In this document: piece by piece, positions 16,392 to 25,360 of the stretch | Layout: each line of letters begins with the position of its first letter | Position numbering within the stretch: position 1 is the stretch's first letter | Assembly: GCF_009830945.1 (NCBI RefSeq) | Contig: NZ_VWVV01000020.1 | Location: forward strand, 59,365-123,364 | Source of the DNA: Nocardiopsis sp. FR4 | Lineage (GTDB): Bacteria; Actinomycetota; Actinomycetes; Streptosporangiales; Streptosporangiaceae | Direction of reading: 5' to 3' | Length of the DNA: 64,000 nt | Translations under genes and position numbers: made by a program | Notes under the pieces: model-generated | What the model saw: the letters and a program-made list of their open reading frames with translations, nothing else | What the model was told of the DNA's origin: nothing | Database searches by the model: none

Positions 16392-18734
16392 ATGACCAAG
16401 GATGACCGCGAGGACGCCCGGCGCGGCGAGGAGGGCGGACAGGACCCGTCCCGTCCGCGCGGCGGCGGATCCGCGCCAGGAGCGGGCCCCCGCCTTGGCG
16501 GCCTCCTGGACGGTCTGCCCGAGACCGGGCGCGGAGCCCAGAGCGCTCCGGCCAACCCCTTCCGCCAGCGGGCCGCGCCTCCCCCCGAACCCGCGCCCGA
16601 CCCCGCCTCCGCCTACGGAGCCCTCCCCCTGGACCCGGTCCCGGCCCGGCCGGCCGCCCCCGAGGAGCCGGATCCGGGCGCGCCCCCTCCGCCCCCGTCC
16701 GGCACGCGTCCCAACGTCATCCCCTTCCGCGGCGGCGAACGCCCCGCCGAGGCGGAGCCCGAGCCGCCCGCCCCGCCGGGCCCCGCCGGGCACCCCTCGA
16801 AGGCCGGCGGGCGGACCGAACCCGCCGCGCCCGCCACGGACCCCGCACACGCGGAGCAGCGCCCCGCGACCACCGAACCAGAGCAGAACATGCACGCACA
16901 CGAACCAGCCGCGCCTCCGCCCGAGCCGCAGCCCACCGGCCCGCCGGTCCGCCCCGCCCCCGAGGCGGCCCGTCCCGCCCCCGAAACGGCCCCGGCGCCC
17001 GTGACCCGGTCCGGGGAACGGCCGGACCACGCCTACGGCGAAGCCGAGCGCGCCGCGGTCTACCGGGCCATCCGCGAGAGCCGCGACGTCCCGACGGGCT
17101 TCCGCCCCGACCCGGTGCCCCACGACGTCCTCACCCGGGTCCTGGAGGCCGCCCACCAGGCGCCCAGCGTCGGCCACTCCCAGCCCTGGGACTTCCTCGT
17201 CGTCGACGACCCGGGTCTGCGCACCCGCGTCAGCGACCTCGCCGCGGCGGGGGAGGAGCACGCGCCCGGCACGCGGGCCCGCGTCCTGCCCGGCCCTGGA
17301 GCGCGCGCCGTCCTCGACGCGCCGCTCAACATCGCCGTCACCGTCGACCCCGCCCGCGGCGTGCCGCACGCGCCCGGCCGCCACGCCAGGCCCGCGACCG
17401 CCTCCGCCGCCGCGGCGCTCGCCGTGGACAACCTCTGGATCGCCGCACGCGCCGAGGGGCTCGGGGTCGGCTGGGTCACGCACGTCGACGAGCGCGAACT
17501 CGCCCGCGCCCTCGACCTCCCCCCGTACCTGGACGTGGTCGCCTACCTGTGCGTGGGCTACGTCGAGGAGTTCCCCACCGCACCGGAGTCCGGCCCCCGT
17601 GCCCCCGGGCGACCCCTGTCCTGGGCCGTGCACCACGACCGCTACGGCCGCCGCGGGCTGCCCGGCCAGGAGCCCACGAGTCTTCTGGAGGAGACCATCA
17701 CCGCCATCGGAGCGCTGGACGCCCGCGCGATGGAGGAGGCCAGGGACCGGCAGAACCGGATGACCAAGCCGCCGGGCTCCCTCGGCGTCCTGGAGGAGGT
17801 CGCGGTCCAGCTCGCCGGACTCGCGGGAGAGTGCCCTCCGCCCCTGCCCCAGCCCGCGGCCGTCGCCGTCTTCGCCGGGGACCACGGGGTCCACGCCCAG
17901 GGGGTGACCGCCTGGCCCCAGGAGGTCACCGCCCAGATGGTGCACAACTTCCTGGGCGGCGGCGCGGTCGTCAACGCCTTCGCCGCCCAGGTCGGCGCCG
18001 AGGTGACCGTGGTGGACGTGGGCGTGGTCGGGGACCTGCCCCCCGCCGCGGGCCTGCTCAACCGCAAGGTCGCGCGCGGCACCGCCGACTTCACCCAGGG
18101 CCCCGCGCTCACCCGGGAGCAGGCCCTGCGGGCCCTGGAGGGCGGGATCGAGGTCGCCCGCGAGCTGGTCTCGGCGGGCAACCGGTGCCTGGTCACCGGG
18201 GACATGGGCATCGCCAACACCACCCCGGCGGCCGCGCTGGTGTGCGCCTTCACCGGAGCCGACCCCGCGCGGGCCACCGGCCGCGGCACCGGGGTGGACG
18301 ACGCCATGTTCGAGCACAAGGTCGACGTGGTGCGCCGCGCCCTCGCCGCCAACCCCGTCGACCCGGCCGACCCCATCGGCACCCTCGCGGCGCTGGGCGG
18401 CCTGGAGCACGCCGCCCTGGCCGGGTTCGTGCTCGGCGGCGCGGCCCTGCGCGTCCCCGTCCTGCTGGACGGGGTCATCGCGGGTTCGGCCGCCCTCGCC
18501 GCCGCGGCGATCTCCCCGGAGTCGGTCATCGCCTGCTTCGCCGGACACCGCTCCAGCGAGCCCGGGCACAGCCTGGCCCTGGAGCACCTGGGCCTGCGCC
18601 CCCTGGTCGACCTGGAGATGCGCCTGGGGGAGGGCTCGGGCGCGCTGCTCGCCCTGCCCCTGGTCCAGGGGGCGGCCCGCGCCCTGCGCGACGTCGCCAC
18701 GTTCGACGACGCGGGCGTGTCCACCGCCCACTGA
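16392..18734 (+). CDS. cobT: BluB-like nitroreductase fused to CobT, with long disordered head
   Basis: A 780-residue fusion. Residues 1 to about 210 are Pro/Ala/Glu/Gly-rich and look disordered. About 215-425 is a BluB/nitroreductase flavin domain (AVYRAIRESRDVPTGFRPD, QAPSVGHSQPWDF, AEGLGVGWVTHVDE), which would split FMNH2 to form 5,6-dimethylbenzimidazole. About 432-780 is CobT (DRQNRMTKPPGSLG, FAGDHGVHAQGVT, MGIANTTPAAAL, DLEMRLGEGSGA with the catalytic Glu), which activates that base for the lower ligand of B12. The fusion places base synthesis and activation on one chain. The ATG follows GGGGAGC. A 10-bp hairpin ends the gene. Confidence 0.9.
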   Translation: MTKDDREDARRGEEGGQDPSRPRGGGSAPGAGPRLGGLLDGLPETGRGAQSAPANPFRQRAAPPPEPAPDPASAYGALPLDPVPARPAAPEEPDPGAPPPPPSGTRPNVIPFRGGERPAEAEPEPPAPPGPAGHPSKAGGRTEPAAPATDPAHAEQRPATTEPEQNMHAHEPAAPPPEPQPTGPPVRPAPEAARPAPETAPAPVTRSGERPDHAYGEAERAAVYRAIRESRDVPTGFRPDPVPHDVLTRVLEAAHQAPSVGHSQPWDFLVVDDPGLRTRVSDLAAAGEEHAPGTRARVLPGPGARAVLDAPLNIAVTVDPARGVPHAPGRHARPATASAAAALAVDNLWIAARAEGLGVGWVTHVDERELARALDLPPYLDVVAYLCVGYVEEFPTAPESGPRAPGRPLSWAVHHDRYGRRGLPGQEPTSLLEETITAIGALDARAMEEARDRQNRMTKPPGSLGVLEEVAVQLAGLAGECPPPLPQPAAVAVFAGDHGVHAQGVTAWPQEVTAQMVHNFLGGGAVVNAFAAQVGAEVTVVDVGVVGDLPPAAGLLNRKVARGTADFTQGPALTREQALRALEGGIEVARELVSAGNRCLVTGDMGIANTTPAAALVCAFTGADPARATGRGTGVDDAMFEHKVDVVRRALAANPVDPADPIGTLAALGGLEHAALAGFVLGGAALRVPVLLDGVIAGSAALAAAAISPESVIACFAGHRSSEPGHSLALEHLGLRPLVDLEMRLGEGSGALLALPLVQGAARALRDVATFDDAGVSTAH

Positions 18735-18744
18735 CCCATCCGGA

Positions 18745-18776
18745 CCCCGCCCGCGCCGGTTCCGGTGCGGGCGGGG
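18745..18776 (+). terminator. Terminator after bluB-cobT
   Basis: CCCCGCCCGC (18745-18754) pairs with GCGGGCGGGG (18767-18776), starting 10 bases after the stop; the loop can pair further (CCGG/CCGG). No T tract. Confidence 0.7.
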
Positions 18777-18981
18777 CCACCGCACACGTGTTTCCGGTGC
18801 GTGTCCCGGGTGCGTGCGGACTCACACTGTCCACAGGGCTCTGTTTACGTCCGTGCAACACCCGCCTGACAACGTAATCTGGAGCAATCGCCGACATCAC
18901 CGGCGGCTGGCGTGTCGTTTGCCGCCAGCACCCCGCCGTTGTCGCCGGGGGCCGGTACGGACGACCGAAGGGGCGCGATCC

Positions 18982-20262
18982 GTGACCTATCTCCTTGGCC
19001 TGCGCATGCAGGACCGTGACGTTCTCGTCGTCGGCGGGGGCAGGGTCGCCCAACGCCGGGTACCCGTGCTCCTCGACGCCGGCGCCCGGGTCACCCTCGT
19101 CTCCCCCGAGGTGTCCGCGGCCCTGGAGGACCTCGCCTCGTCCGGGCACCTGACCTGGCACCGGCGCCCCTACGCGCCCGGCGACGTCGCCGGGCCCCAG
19201 GCCCCCGCCTACTGGCTCGTGCACGCGGCCACCGACGACCCGGGGGTCAACGCCGCCGTCGCCGAGGAGGCCGAGGGCGCCCGCGTGTGGTGCGTGCGCG
19301 CCGACGACCGGCACGCCTCCTCCGCCTGGACCCCCGCCAGCGGCTCCGCGGGCGGCGTCACCGTCGGCGTCGTGGCCGACGGCGACCCCCGCCGTGCGGC
19401 CGGCCTGCGCGACGCGGTCGTGGACGGCCTCGCCGACGGAACCCTGGACGCGCGCCGCGGCCGCGAGCGCCTGCGCGGCGTCGCGCTGGTGGGGGGCGGG
19501 CCCGGTGATCCCGGTCTGATCACGGTTCGGGGACAACAGCTCCTCTCGCAGGCCGACGTGGTGGTGGTCGACCGCCTCGCCCCCACCTCCCTGCTGGACC
19601 GCCTGCCCGCCGACGTCGAGATCGTCGACGCGGCCAAGATCCCCTACGGCCGCTCCATGAGCCAGGAGGAGATCAACGCCGTCCTGGTCGACCGCGCGCG
19701 ACGGGGCAGGTTCGTGGTGCGTCTCAAGGGCGGCGACTCCTTCCTGTTCGGCCGGGGCGGGGAGGAGGCCGCCGCGTGCGCGGCCGCCGGGATCCCCGTC
19801 ACCGTGGTGCCCGGGGTGACCAGCGCCCTGGCCGCGCCCGCCAGCGCGGGCATCCCCGCCACCCACCGGGGCGTGGCCCAGGACGTGCACATCGTCTCCG
19901 CGCACGTGGCGCCGGACGACCCGCGCTCCACCGTCGACTGGGCCGGGATCGCCCGCTCCGACGGCACCGTCGTGGCCCTCATGGGGGTCGAGCGCCTGGA
20001 GGCCGTGGCCGAGGCCCTCCTCGCCCACGGCCGTCCGGCCGACACGCCCGTCGCCGTGGTCCAGGAGGCGACGCTGCCGGGGCAGCGGACCATCACGGGT
20101 ACTCTGGCCACCATCGCCGCTTCGGCCCGAGCGGCCGGAGTGCGCCCCCCTGCGGTGGTGATCATCGGAGAAGTGGTCAAAACAGCGCGGGAACTTGACA
20201 TACTGCACACGGGAACCCAGTTCGAGACCCGTCGACTGGCGACCGGGCGCGATATGCAGTGA
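18982..20262 (+). CDS. cysG: Siroheme/precorrin-2 synthase CysG (SUMT with dehydrogenase domain)
   Basis: A 426-residue bifunctional or trifunctional protein. Residues 1 to about 155 are the NAD-binding precorrin-2 dehydrogenase/ferrochelatase part (LLGLRMQDRDVLVVGGGRVAQRR). About 165-415 is uroporphyrinogen-III methyltransferase: VGGGPGDPGLIT from 170, RLKGGDSFLFGRGGEE, VVPGVTSALAAPASAGIP. It makes precorrin-2 for cobalamin and siroheme. The chosen GTG gives the standard family start VTYLLGLRM; the frame is open further upstream but that extension has no family resemblance. It feeds the same pathway as cobD, cobC and bluB-cobT in this window. Confidence 0.92.
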   Translation: MTYLLGLRMQDRDVLVVGGGRVAQRRVPVLLDAGARVTLVSPEVSAALEDLASSGHLTWHRRPYAPGDVAGPQAPAYWLVHAATDDPGVNAAVAEEAEGARVWCVRADDRHASSAWTPASGSAGGVTVGVVADGDPRRAAGLRDAVVDGLADGTLDARRGRERLRGVALVGGGPGDPGLITVRGQQLLSQADVVVVDRLAPTSLLDRLPADVEIVDAAKIPYGRSMSQEEINAVLVDRARRGRFVVRLKGGDSFLFGRGGEEAAACAAAGIPVTVVPGVTSALAAPASAGIPATHRGVAQDVHIVSAHVAPDDPRSTVDWAGIARSDGTVVALMGVERLEAVAEALLAHGRPADTPVAVVQEATLPGQRTITGTLATIAASARAAGVRPPAVVIIGEVVKTARELDILHTGTQFETRRLATGRDMQ

Positions 20263-20334
20263 GACACCCGTCCGGGGCGTACGCCGCGTACACGGCGGGG
20301 GACCGTCAGCACCGATGAGGAGGGCATACCGACC

Positions 20335-22221
20335 ATGACCCGGCCGTCGGCAGCACCGGGGACCACGGGACCCGGTGCCCCGGACCGGTTCGGAACCGGA
20401 CCGGCCGCCACCTCCGACCAGCCCGCCCGGGGTTCGGGGCCCGCGTTCCAGGAGGACGCCGGTTCCCGCCGGGGGCCCACCGTGCCGGTTCCCGCCGGAC
20501 CGGCCAAGCACCGTGCCCCCGTACCCGACGACAACCGCTTCGAGCAGGTCCTGGAGGACCTGCGCAAACACATCCGGGACCTGGAGTTCGCCGAGGGGCT
20601 GCCCCACGCGGAGGAGGGCCGGACCCTTCAGGCAGACGTCCTGGCCCAGCTGTCCGACTACGTCCTGCCCCGGGTGCGCCGCCCCGACATCCCGCTGCTG
20701 ATCGCGGTCGCGGGCTCCACCGGTGCGGGCAAGTCCACCCTGGTCAACAGCCTGGTCGGCCAGCAGGTCACCACCACCGGCGTGCGCCGCCCCACCACCA
20801 ACAGCCCCGTCCTGGCCTGCAACCCCGCCGACGTCGACTGGTTCAGCGAGGCCTCCTTCATCCCGTCCCTGCCGCGCGTGCGCCAGCAGGGCCTGGCCAT
20901 GCCGGGCAAGGACGGCATGCTCGTGCTCGCCGCCACCGAGGCCATGCCCCAGGGCGTGGCCCTCCTCGACACCCCCGACGTCGACTCCGCGGTCGCCGCG
21001 CACCACGAGTTCGCGGCCAAGTTCCTCGACGCCGCCGACCTGTGGATGTTCGTCACCACCAGCACGCGTTACGCCGACGCCCGCGTGTGGGAGTTCCTGC
21101 AGGTGGCCCGGGACCGCGACACCTCCCTCGCCGTGGTGCTCTCCCGGGTGCCGCGCCGCGGCCGACGCCAGCTGCTGGACCACTTCGGCGCGATGCTGGA
21201 GGCCAACGGGCTCGGAGCGGCCGCCCGGTTCGCCATCCCCGAGACCGACCAGATCCGGGGCGAGCGCTTCACCTCCAACGTCGCCGACCACATCCGTGAC
21301 TACCTGGCCGAGGTCGCGGGCGAGGCCGAACAGCGCGACCGCGTCTCCCGGCGCACCTTCATCGGGGTCATCGACAGCTTCCGGTCGAGGGTGCCCGAAC
21401 TCGCCCGCCAGGTGGAGGCGCAGATCGAGACCGGCCGCGTGCTCACCACCGCGGTGGACGACGCCTACGCCACCGCCCGCCACCGGATCGAGACCAGCCT
21501 GGGCGACGGCTCCCTGCTGCGCGGATCCCTGCTGGCCCGCTGGCAGGAGGTGACCGCCGGGGGCGAACTCGCCCGGAGCCTGCGCCTGCGCGGCAAGCGC
21601 GCGCGCCGCGGCGGCCGGGCCGAACGCGCCGAGCGCGGCCAGCGGGTGAGCGCCCTGGAGCGCGCCGTCCGCGACTCCCTGGAGGCACTGGTGGTCTCCA
21701 GCTGCGAGCGCGCCACCGACGAGATCGAGCAGCGGTGGCGGGAGATCCCCGGCGGAGGCGACCTGGCCGCCAAGGCCCTCAACCAGCCGGGTACGGGCCT
21801 GCTGGCGCAGCAGATCCGCCAGGAGATCGCCGAGTGGCAGCGCGAGATCGCCGAGATGACCACCGCCAGCGGTGCCACCAAGCGCTCCGTGGCCCGGTTC
21901 GTCACCTTCGACCACGACATCGTCGCCCTCGTCCTCATCATCGACCTGCTCGGCTACGAGCGGTCCCGCTCCGGAGGCGGCGCCCACGCGGCCGAAGCCT
22001 CCGGCCCGTCCCCGCAGCGCCTGCTCAAGGGGCTGTTCGGCGCCCAGTCACTGCGTAGCATGGGCGCGTCGGCACGGGACAACCTGCGCGAGCGTGTCCT
22101 CGGGCTGCTCAACCGCGAGCGCGTTCCCTTCGACAGCGCCCTGGCCTCGGCCGGGATTCCGTCGGAGGACAGCGCAGTCCAGCTCTACCAGGCCACATAC
22201 AACCTTGAGATAGCACGATGA
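20335..22221 (+). CDS. Dynamin-like large GTPase, first of a coupled pair
   Basis: A 628-residue protein with a disordered head (1-65), a GTPase domain with P-loop GSTGAGKST at about 127-135, switch-like RRPTTNSP, and G3 LLDTPD, then a long helical region rich in Arg and Glu. No membrane helix is obvious. A GAGGAGGG ribosome site precedes the ATG. The stop overlaps the start of the next GTPase gene (ATGA), so the two are translated together and probably act as hetero-oligomers at the membrane. They resemble paired bacterial dynamins such as DynA/DynB of Streptomyces sporulation septa, but I cannot establish orthology; a YfjP-type GTPase is the alternative. Confidence 0.75.
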   Translation: MTRPSAAPGTTGPGAPDRFGTGPAATSDQPARGSGPAFQEDAGSRRGPTVPVPAGPAKHRAPVPDDNRFEQVLEDLRKHIRDLEFAEGLPHAEEGRTLQADVLAQLSDYVLPRVRRPDIPLLIAVAGSTGAGKSTLVNSLVGQQVTTTGVRRPTTNSPVLACNPADVDWFSEASFIPSLPRVRQQGLAMPGKDGMLVLAATEAMPQGVALLDTPDVDSAVAAHHEFAAKFLDAADLWMFVTTSTRYADARVWEFLQVARDRDTSLAVVLSRVPRRGRRQLLDHFGAMLEANGLGAAARFAIPETDQIRGERFTSNVADHIRDYLAEVAGEAEQRDRVSRRTFIGVIDSFRSRVPELARQVEAQIETGRVLTTAVDDAYATARHRIETSLGDGSLLRGSLLARWQEVTAGGELARSLRLRGKRARRGGRAERAERGQRVSALERAVRDSLEALVVSSCERATDEIEQRWREIPGGGDLAAKALNQPGTGLLAQQIRQEIAEWQREIAEMTTASGATKRSVARFVTFDHDIVALVLIIDLLGYERSRSGGGAHAAEASGPSPQRLLKGLFGAQSLRSMGASARDNLRERVLGLLNRERVPFDSALASAGIPSEDSAVQLYQATYNLEIAR

Positions 22222-24803
22222 CGACTCAGTGGAACCCCGCGCGGGCGGATCGCGAGACCGGCGCGCGCGCCGGGGGCGAAGACCACGGCGACGGGCGGCC
22301 CGAGCCCGGCGCCCACGGTGACGAGCACCCCCGGCGCGAGGCGCGGTCCGAGGCGGGGCCCTGGCGCGGGTACACCATGCCCGTCCCCGAGCACCCCGAG
22401 CACGCCCTGCCCGGAGAGGCCGCCGAGGAACCCGCCTACGACGGCATCGCGGGCTACCCGGACCCTTCCGGTGCCTCCGCGCCCCGTCAGTCCCCTCGAC
22501 ACCACGAGGACACGCCGGACGGCGAGGGCGCCGCTCCGGGTGACCCGGAGGGCTCCCCGGCCGCGCAGCGGCGGTCCGGGCGGCACGCACGGCACACCGC
22601 CGAACCGGCGGGGCAGGCCCGGCCCGGGCACGCGAACCCGGCCGGGAACGCCGACCGGGAGGACCCCGACGGGCTCGCCGGCTGGGTCGGAAGCCTCGCC
22701 GAGGCCGCCGACGACACCCGTATCGCCGGGCGCACCACCGGTGCCTTCCCGATCGTGGGACAGCGGCAGGACCCCCGGGAACAGGCCCCCCAGGAGGACG
22801 GGTCCGCCGGGCGGGAGGCCGCCGCCTCCGACGGTTCCGCCGCACGCGCCCGCCCCGGCGCGCCCACGTGGGTCCCCGGCCCGGAGTCGGGGGAGGACGG
22901 GCGGGCCGCGGCCCGCCCCGTCCCCGACGGCGGGCCGGGGGAGTGGCCCGCCGCCTCGGAGCACACCGGGGCTCCCGCCCCGGCGACCGCACCGGCGCCT
23001 TCTCCGGAGACGGCCGCTCCGGCCGACGGGAGCGGTCCCGAGGAGCCCGAGCCGCTGCCCCGCCGGGTCCCCGGTCCCTCCGCGGTCTCCGGCGCCTTCC
23101 GGGCCGTGGGCCCGGACGCGGCCGCCGACGACACGGGGGAGGACGAGGAGTACCGGCCCATCACGCACGACACCTGGCGACCCGGCCGCACCACCACCCG
23201 CGCCGAGCTGATCGAGCGCCTGGACGCGCTGGCCACCCTCACCGAGCTGGGCCGCGACGACCTCCCCGAGGAGCTCACCGCCCGCTCCGCGCAGCTGCTC
23301 GACCACGCGGGCGCGCGACTGCGCCTGTCCGGCGACCACACCGTCGTCGCCCTCGCCGGGGGCACCGGCAGCGGCAAGTCCTCGCTGTTCAACGCCCTGT
23401 GCGGACTCCAGCTGTCGCAGACCGGCGTCACCCGCCCCACCACCTCCAAGGCGCACGCCTGCGTGTGGGGGCACGAGGGGGCCGACGCCCTGCTCAGCTG
23501 GCTCGGCGTCCCGACCCGCTACCGCCACTCGCGCACCAGCGTCCTGGACGCGGGCAACTCCGAGCTGACCGGTCTGGTCCTGCTCGACCTCCCCGACCAC
23601 GACTCGGTCCGCAGCATGCACACCGCCGAGGCCGACCGCCTCATCGGCTCGGTCGACCTGCTCGTGTGGGTGCTGGACCCGCAGAAGTACGCCGACGCCG
23701 CGGTGCACCACCGCTACCTGGCCCAGATGGCCGGGCACGGCGCGGTCACCGTCGCCGTCCTCAACCAGGTCGACAAGGTCGAACCCGACGAGCTGGAGGA
23801 GCTGCTCACCGACCTGCGCCGCCTGCTGGAGTCGGAGTCGGGGGTGCACCCGCGGGTGCTCACCACCTCCACGGTCACCGGTCAGGGCATCCGCGAGCTG
23901 CGCGAGTTCCTCGCCGGGACGGTCCGTGAGCGCCGGGCCCTGGTCGACCGGCTGGCCGCCGACCTGGACCAGGTGATCGAGCCCTTCGGGGAGTTCCACG
24001 GCGAGGGCGAGATTCCCGAGACCGTTCCGGCCGAGGTGCGGGCCCGGATCCAGGAGGGGCTGGCCAACGCGGCCGGTGTGGCGGCGGTCGCCGACGTCAC
24101 CGAGACCAACGATGTCAGGCGCGGCAAGCGGCAGGTCGGCTGGCCGGTCGCCCGCCGGGCGGTGCGCCTGCGCAAGGACCCTCTCGCCGCGGTCCAGCTG
24201 GACTTCCTGCGCCGTGACAGCGAGAACGGCGTGGCCGGTCCGGTGGACGCGCACGAGGCCGAGCTGGAGACCGCGCTGGGCGAGGCGGCCGACGCCGTCT
24301 CGGAGGGGATGCCCGGGCTGTGGCGCCGCCGGATGCGCGCCGCCGCGCGCAGCGCGGTGCCCGAGCTCCCGGCCGAGCTGGGACAGGCGGTCTCCGGCGC
24401 GGTCGGGGACCCCGACCTGAGCCCGTCGTGGTGGAGGATGGCCCGCACGGCCCAGTACGCGCTGCTCGCCGCCGCCGGCCTGGGCCTGGCCTGGGCGGTC
24501 GTGGCCCTGGTGAGCTGGCTCGGCGGCGGCATCACCGGCCTGCGCGCCTTCGACGACCCGGTGTTCGCCCTCTACTCCGGGGTCGTGGTGGCCGCGGCCC
24601 TGCTGGTGGGCTGGCTGACCGGAGTGGGTTGCGGGAACCTCGTGGAGGTGGCCGCGGTCCAACGGCGCGAGGACGTGGAGAGAACGGCCCAGGCCCGGGT
24701 CCGGGAGATCACCGGACTGCGGGTGGTGGAGCCGATGGAGGCCGAGCTGGCCAGGTACCGGGCGTTCCGGGCGGCCTACGAGGTGGCCAGAACACGCGGC
24801 TGA
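22218..24803 (+). CDS. Membrane-anchored dynamin-like GTPase, second of the pair
   Basis: An 861-residue protein. Residues 1 to about 315 are Pro/Gly/Glu-rich and look disordered. The GTPase domain follows: P-loop GGTGSGKSS at about 381, TGVTRPTTSKAH as switch I, LLDLPDHDS as G3 and NQVDK at about 516 as G4, so all GTP-binding motifs are present. A helical segment leads to two membrane helices at about 748-770 and 785-806, then a charged tail. This is a bacterial dynamin layout with a hairpin membrane anchor. Start overlaps the stop of the first GTPase by four bases. It ends before a 17-bp hairpin. Confidence 0.78.
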   Translation: MTTQWNPARADRETGARAGGEDHGDGRPEPGAHGDEHPRREARSEAGPWRGYTMPVPEHPEHALPGEAAEEPAYDGIAGYPDPSGASAPRQSPRHHEDTPDGEGAAPGDPEGSPAAQRRSGRHARHTAEPAGQARPGHANPAGNADREDPDGLAGWVGSLAEAADDTRIAGRTTGAFPIVGQRQDPREQAPQEDGSAGREAAASDGSAARARPGAPTWVPGPESGEDGRAAARPVPDGGPGEWPAASEHTGAPAPATAPAPSPETAAPADGSGPEEPEPLPRRVPGPSAVSGAFRAVGPDAAADDTGEDEEYRPITHDTWRPGRTTTRAELIERLDALATLTELGRDDLPEELTARSAQLLDHAGARLRLSGDHTVVALAGGTGSGKSSLFNALCGLQLSQTGVTRPTTSKAHACVWGHEGADALLSWLGVPTRYRHSRTSVLDAGNSELTGLVLLDLPDHDSVRSMHTAEADRLIGSVDLLVWVLDPQKYADAAVHHRYLAQMAGHGAVTVAVLNQVDKVEPDELEELLTDLRRLLESESGVHPRVLTTSTVTGQGIRELREFLAGTVRERRALVDRLAADLDQVIEPFGEFHGEGEIPETVPAEVRARIQEGLANAAGVAAVADVTETNDVRRGKRQVGWPVARRAVRLRKDPLAAVQLDFLRRDSENGVAGPVDAHEAELETALGEAADAVSEGMPGLWRRRMRAAARSAVPELPAELGQAVSGAVGDPDLSPSWWRMARTAQYALLAAAGLGLAWAVVALVSWLGGGITGLRAFDDPVFALYSGVVVAAALLVGWLTGVGCGNLVEVAAVQRREDVERTAQARVREITGLRVVEPMEAELARYRAFRAAYEVARTRG

Positions 24804-24853
24804 GCGAGCCGTTCCCGGCGGGCGGCGTCGGATCGCCGTCCCGCCGCCGGACA

Positions 24854-24890
24854 GCCCGGGGCGGGCGGCGCGTCGCCGCCCGCCCCGGGC
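24854..24890. terminator. 17-bp perfect bidirectional hairpin
   Basis: GCCCGGGGCGGGCGGCG (24854-24870) pairs perfectly with its complement (24874-24890) around a 3-base loop. It closes the GTPase operon on the plus strand and also lies just past the stop of the tiny minus-strand ORF at 24900-24926. Confidence 0.8.
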
Positions 24891-24899
24891 ACCGATAGG

Positions 24900-24926
24900 T
24901 CAGATCCAGGTGACTTGCTTGGCCAT
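24900..24926 (-). CDS. Possible 8-codon ORF (leader peptide?)
   Basis: On the minus strand AAGGAG is followed six bases later by ATG and eight codons, MAKQVTWI, then TGA, and ten bases beyond the stop comes the 17-bp hairpin. About 200 bases upstream is the AT-rich promoter island at 25125-25165. A perfect ribosome site immediately before so short an ORF, followed by a terminator, looks like a short leader-type transcript. I know no family for it. Chance occurrence remains possible. Confidence 0.3.
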   Translation of the reverse strand: MAKQVTWI

Positions 24927-25124
24927 GCCGTGCTCCTTGGGTCGAGTGCTGTCAGGGCCGGGACGGGTCAGGGCGCCAGGCGGTCGACACCCTGTGCCAT
25001 GGATCAGCTACCGCCACGGGTCCCTACGGAAGGATGCCCCAAAACGCCTGTGGCGCCAACCCTCTCAAGTTCGCGCCCCCGGCACAGACGTGGGCGCGTC
25101 CCTGCGTGCCCACGCGTTCCATAC

Positions 25125-25165
25125 AATAAGCAATTAATATATTACCCAACGTAATGTAAACTGGC
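25125..25165. promoter_or_regulatory. AT-rich divergent promoter island
   Basis: A run of about 40 bases (AATAAGCAATTAATATATTA and onward) is very AT-rich in a 70% GC neighbourhood. TAATGT at 25152-25157 is a candidate -10 for the diguanylate cyclase transcript, which would then begin about 12 bases before the structured leader at 25176. Hexamers for a minus-strand transcript towards 24926 are also possible. No convincing -35 was found for either direction. Confidence 0.4.
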
Positions 25166-25175
25166 TCCGGTAACG

Positions 25176-25243
25176 ACGGTGCTACACGCCGAACAAGTTT
25201 TCGGGGTCACGGCTACCCAACGGTCGTGACCGAGTGGCACCGT
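25176..25243 (+). ncRNA. Predicted three-way-junction leader RNA of the diguanylate cyclase gene
   Basis: Three helices close on one another in 68 bases. P1: ACGGTGCTAC (25176-25185) with GTGGCACCGT (25234-25243), 10 pairs including one G-U. P2: CCGAA (25189-25193) with TTCGG (25200-25204), loop CAAGTT. P3: GGTCACGGCT (25205-25214) with GGTCGTGACC (25222-25231), loop ACCCAAC. Junction strands are ACG, none and GA. The arrangement is like small riboswitch aptamers and sits 118 bases before the cyclase start. It does not match the c-di-GMP (GEMM) or other riboswitch consensus I know. Existence and ligand are inference from pairing alone. Confidence 0.4.
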
Positions 25244-25360
25244 AAGGGAACGCGGGGCGAATCCGGCTCGTCGAAGGGAGAACCGTCGCGGGGCGGGGCC
25301 CATCAGAGACGGTTGTCAGAGTCTGATGGCTGAGAGTGACCAGGGAGGGAGGGTGCAGCA

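Noticed and set aside
16353..21987. Two very long minus-strand frames opposite bluB-cobT, cysG and the GTPase gene
   Set aside because: Shadows of recognised plus-strand genes; compositions are Gly/Arg/Val-rich and without motifs.
25176..25243. c-di-GMP (GEMM) riboswitch in front of the diguanylate cyclase
   Set aside because: The conserved GEMM junction sequences and the GNRA-type loop/receptor pairing are absent. The region is kept as an unassigned structure.
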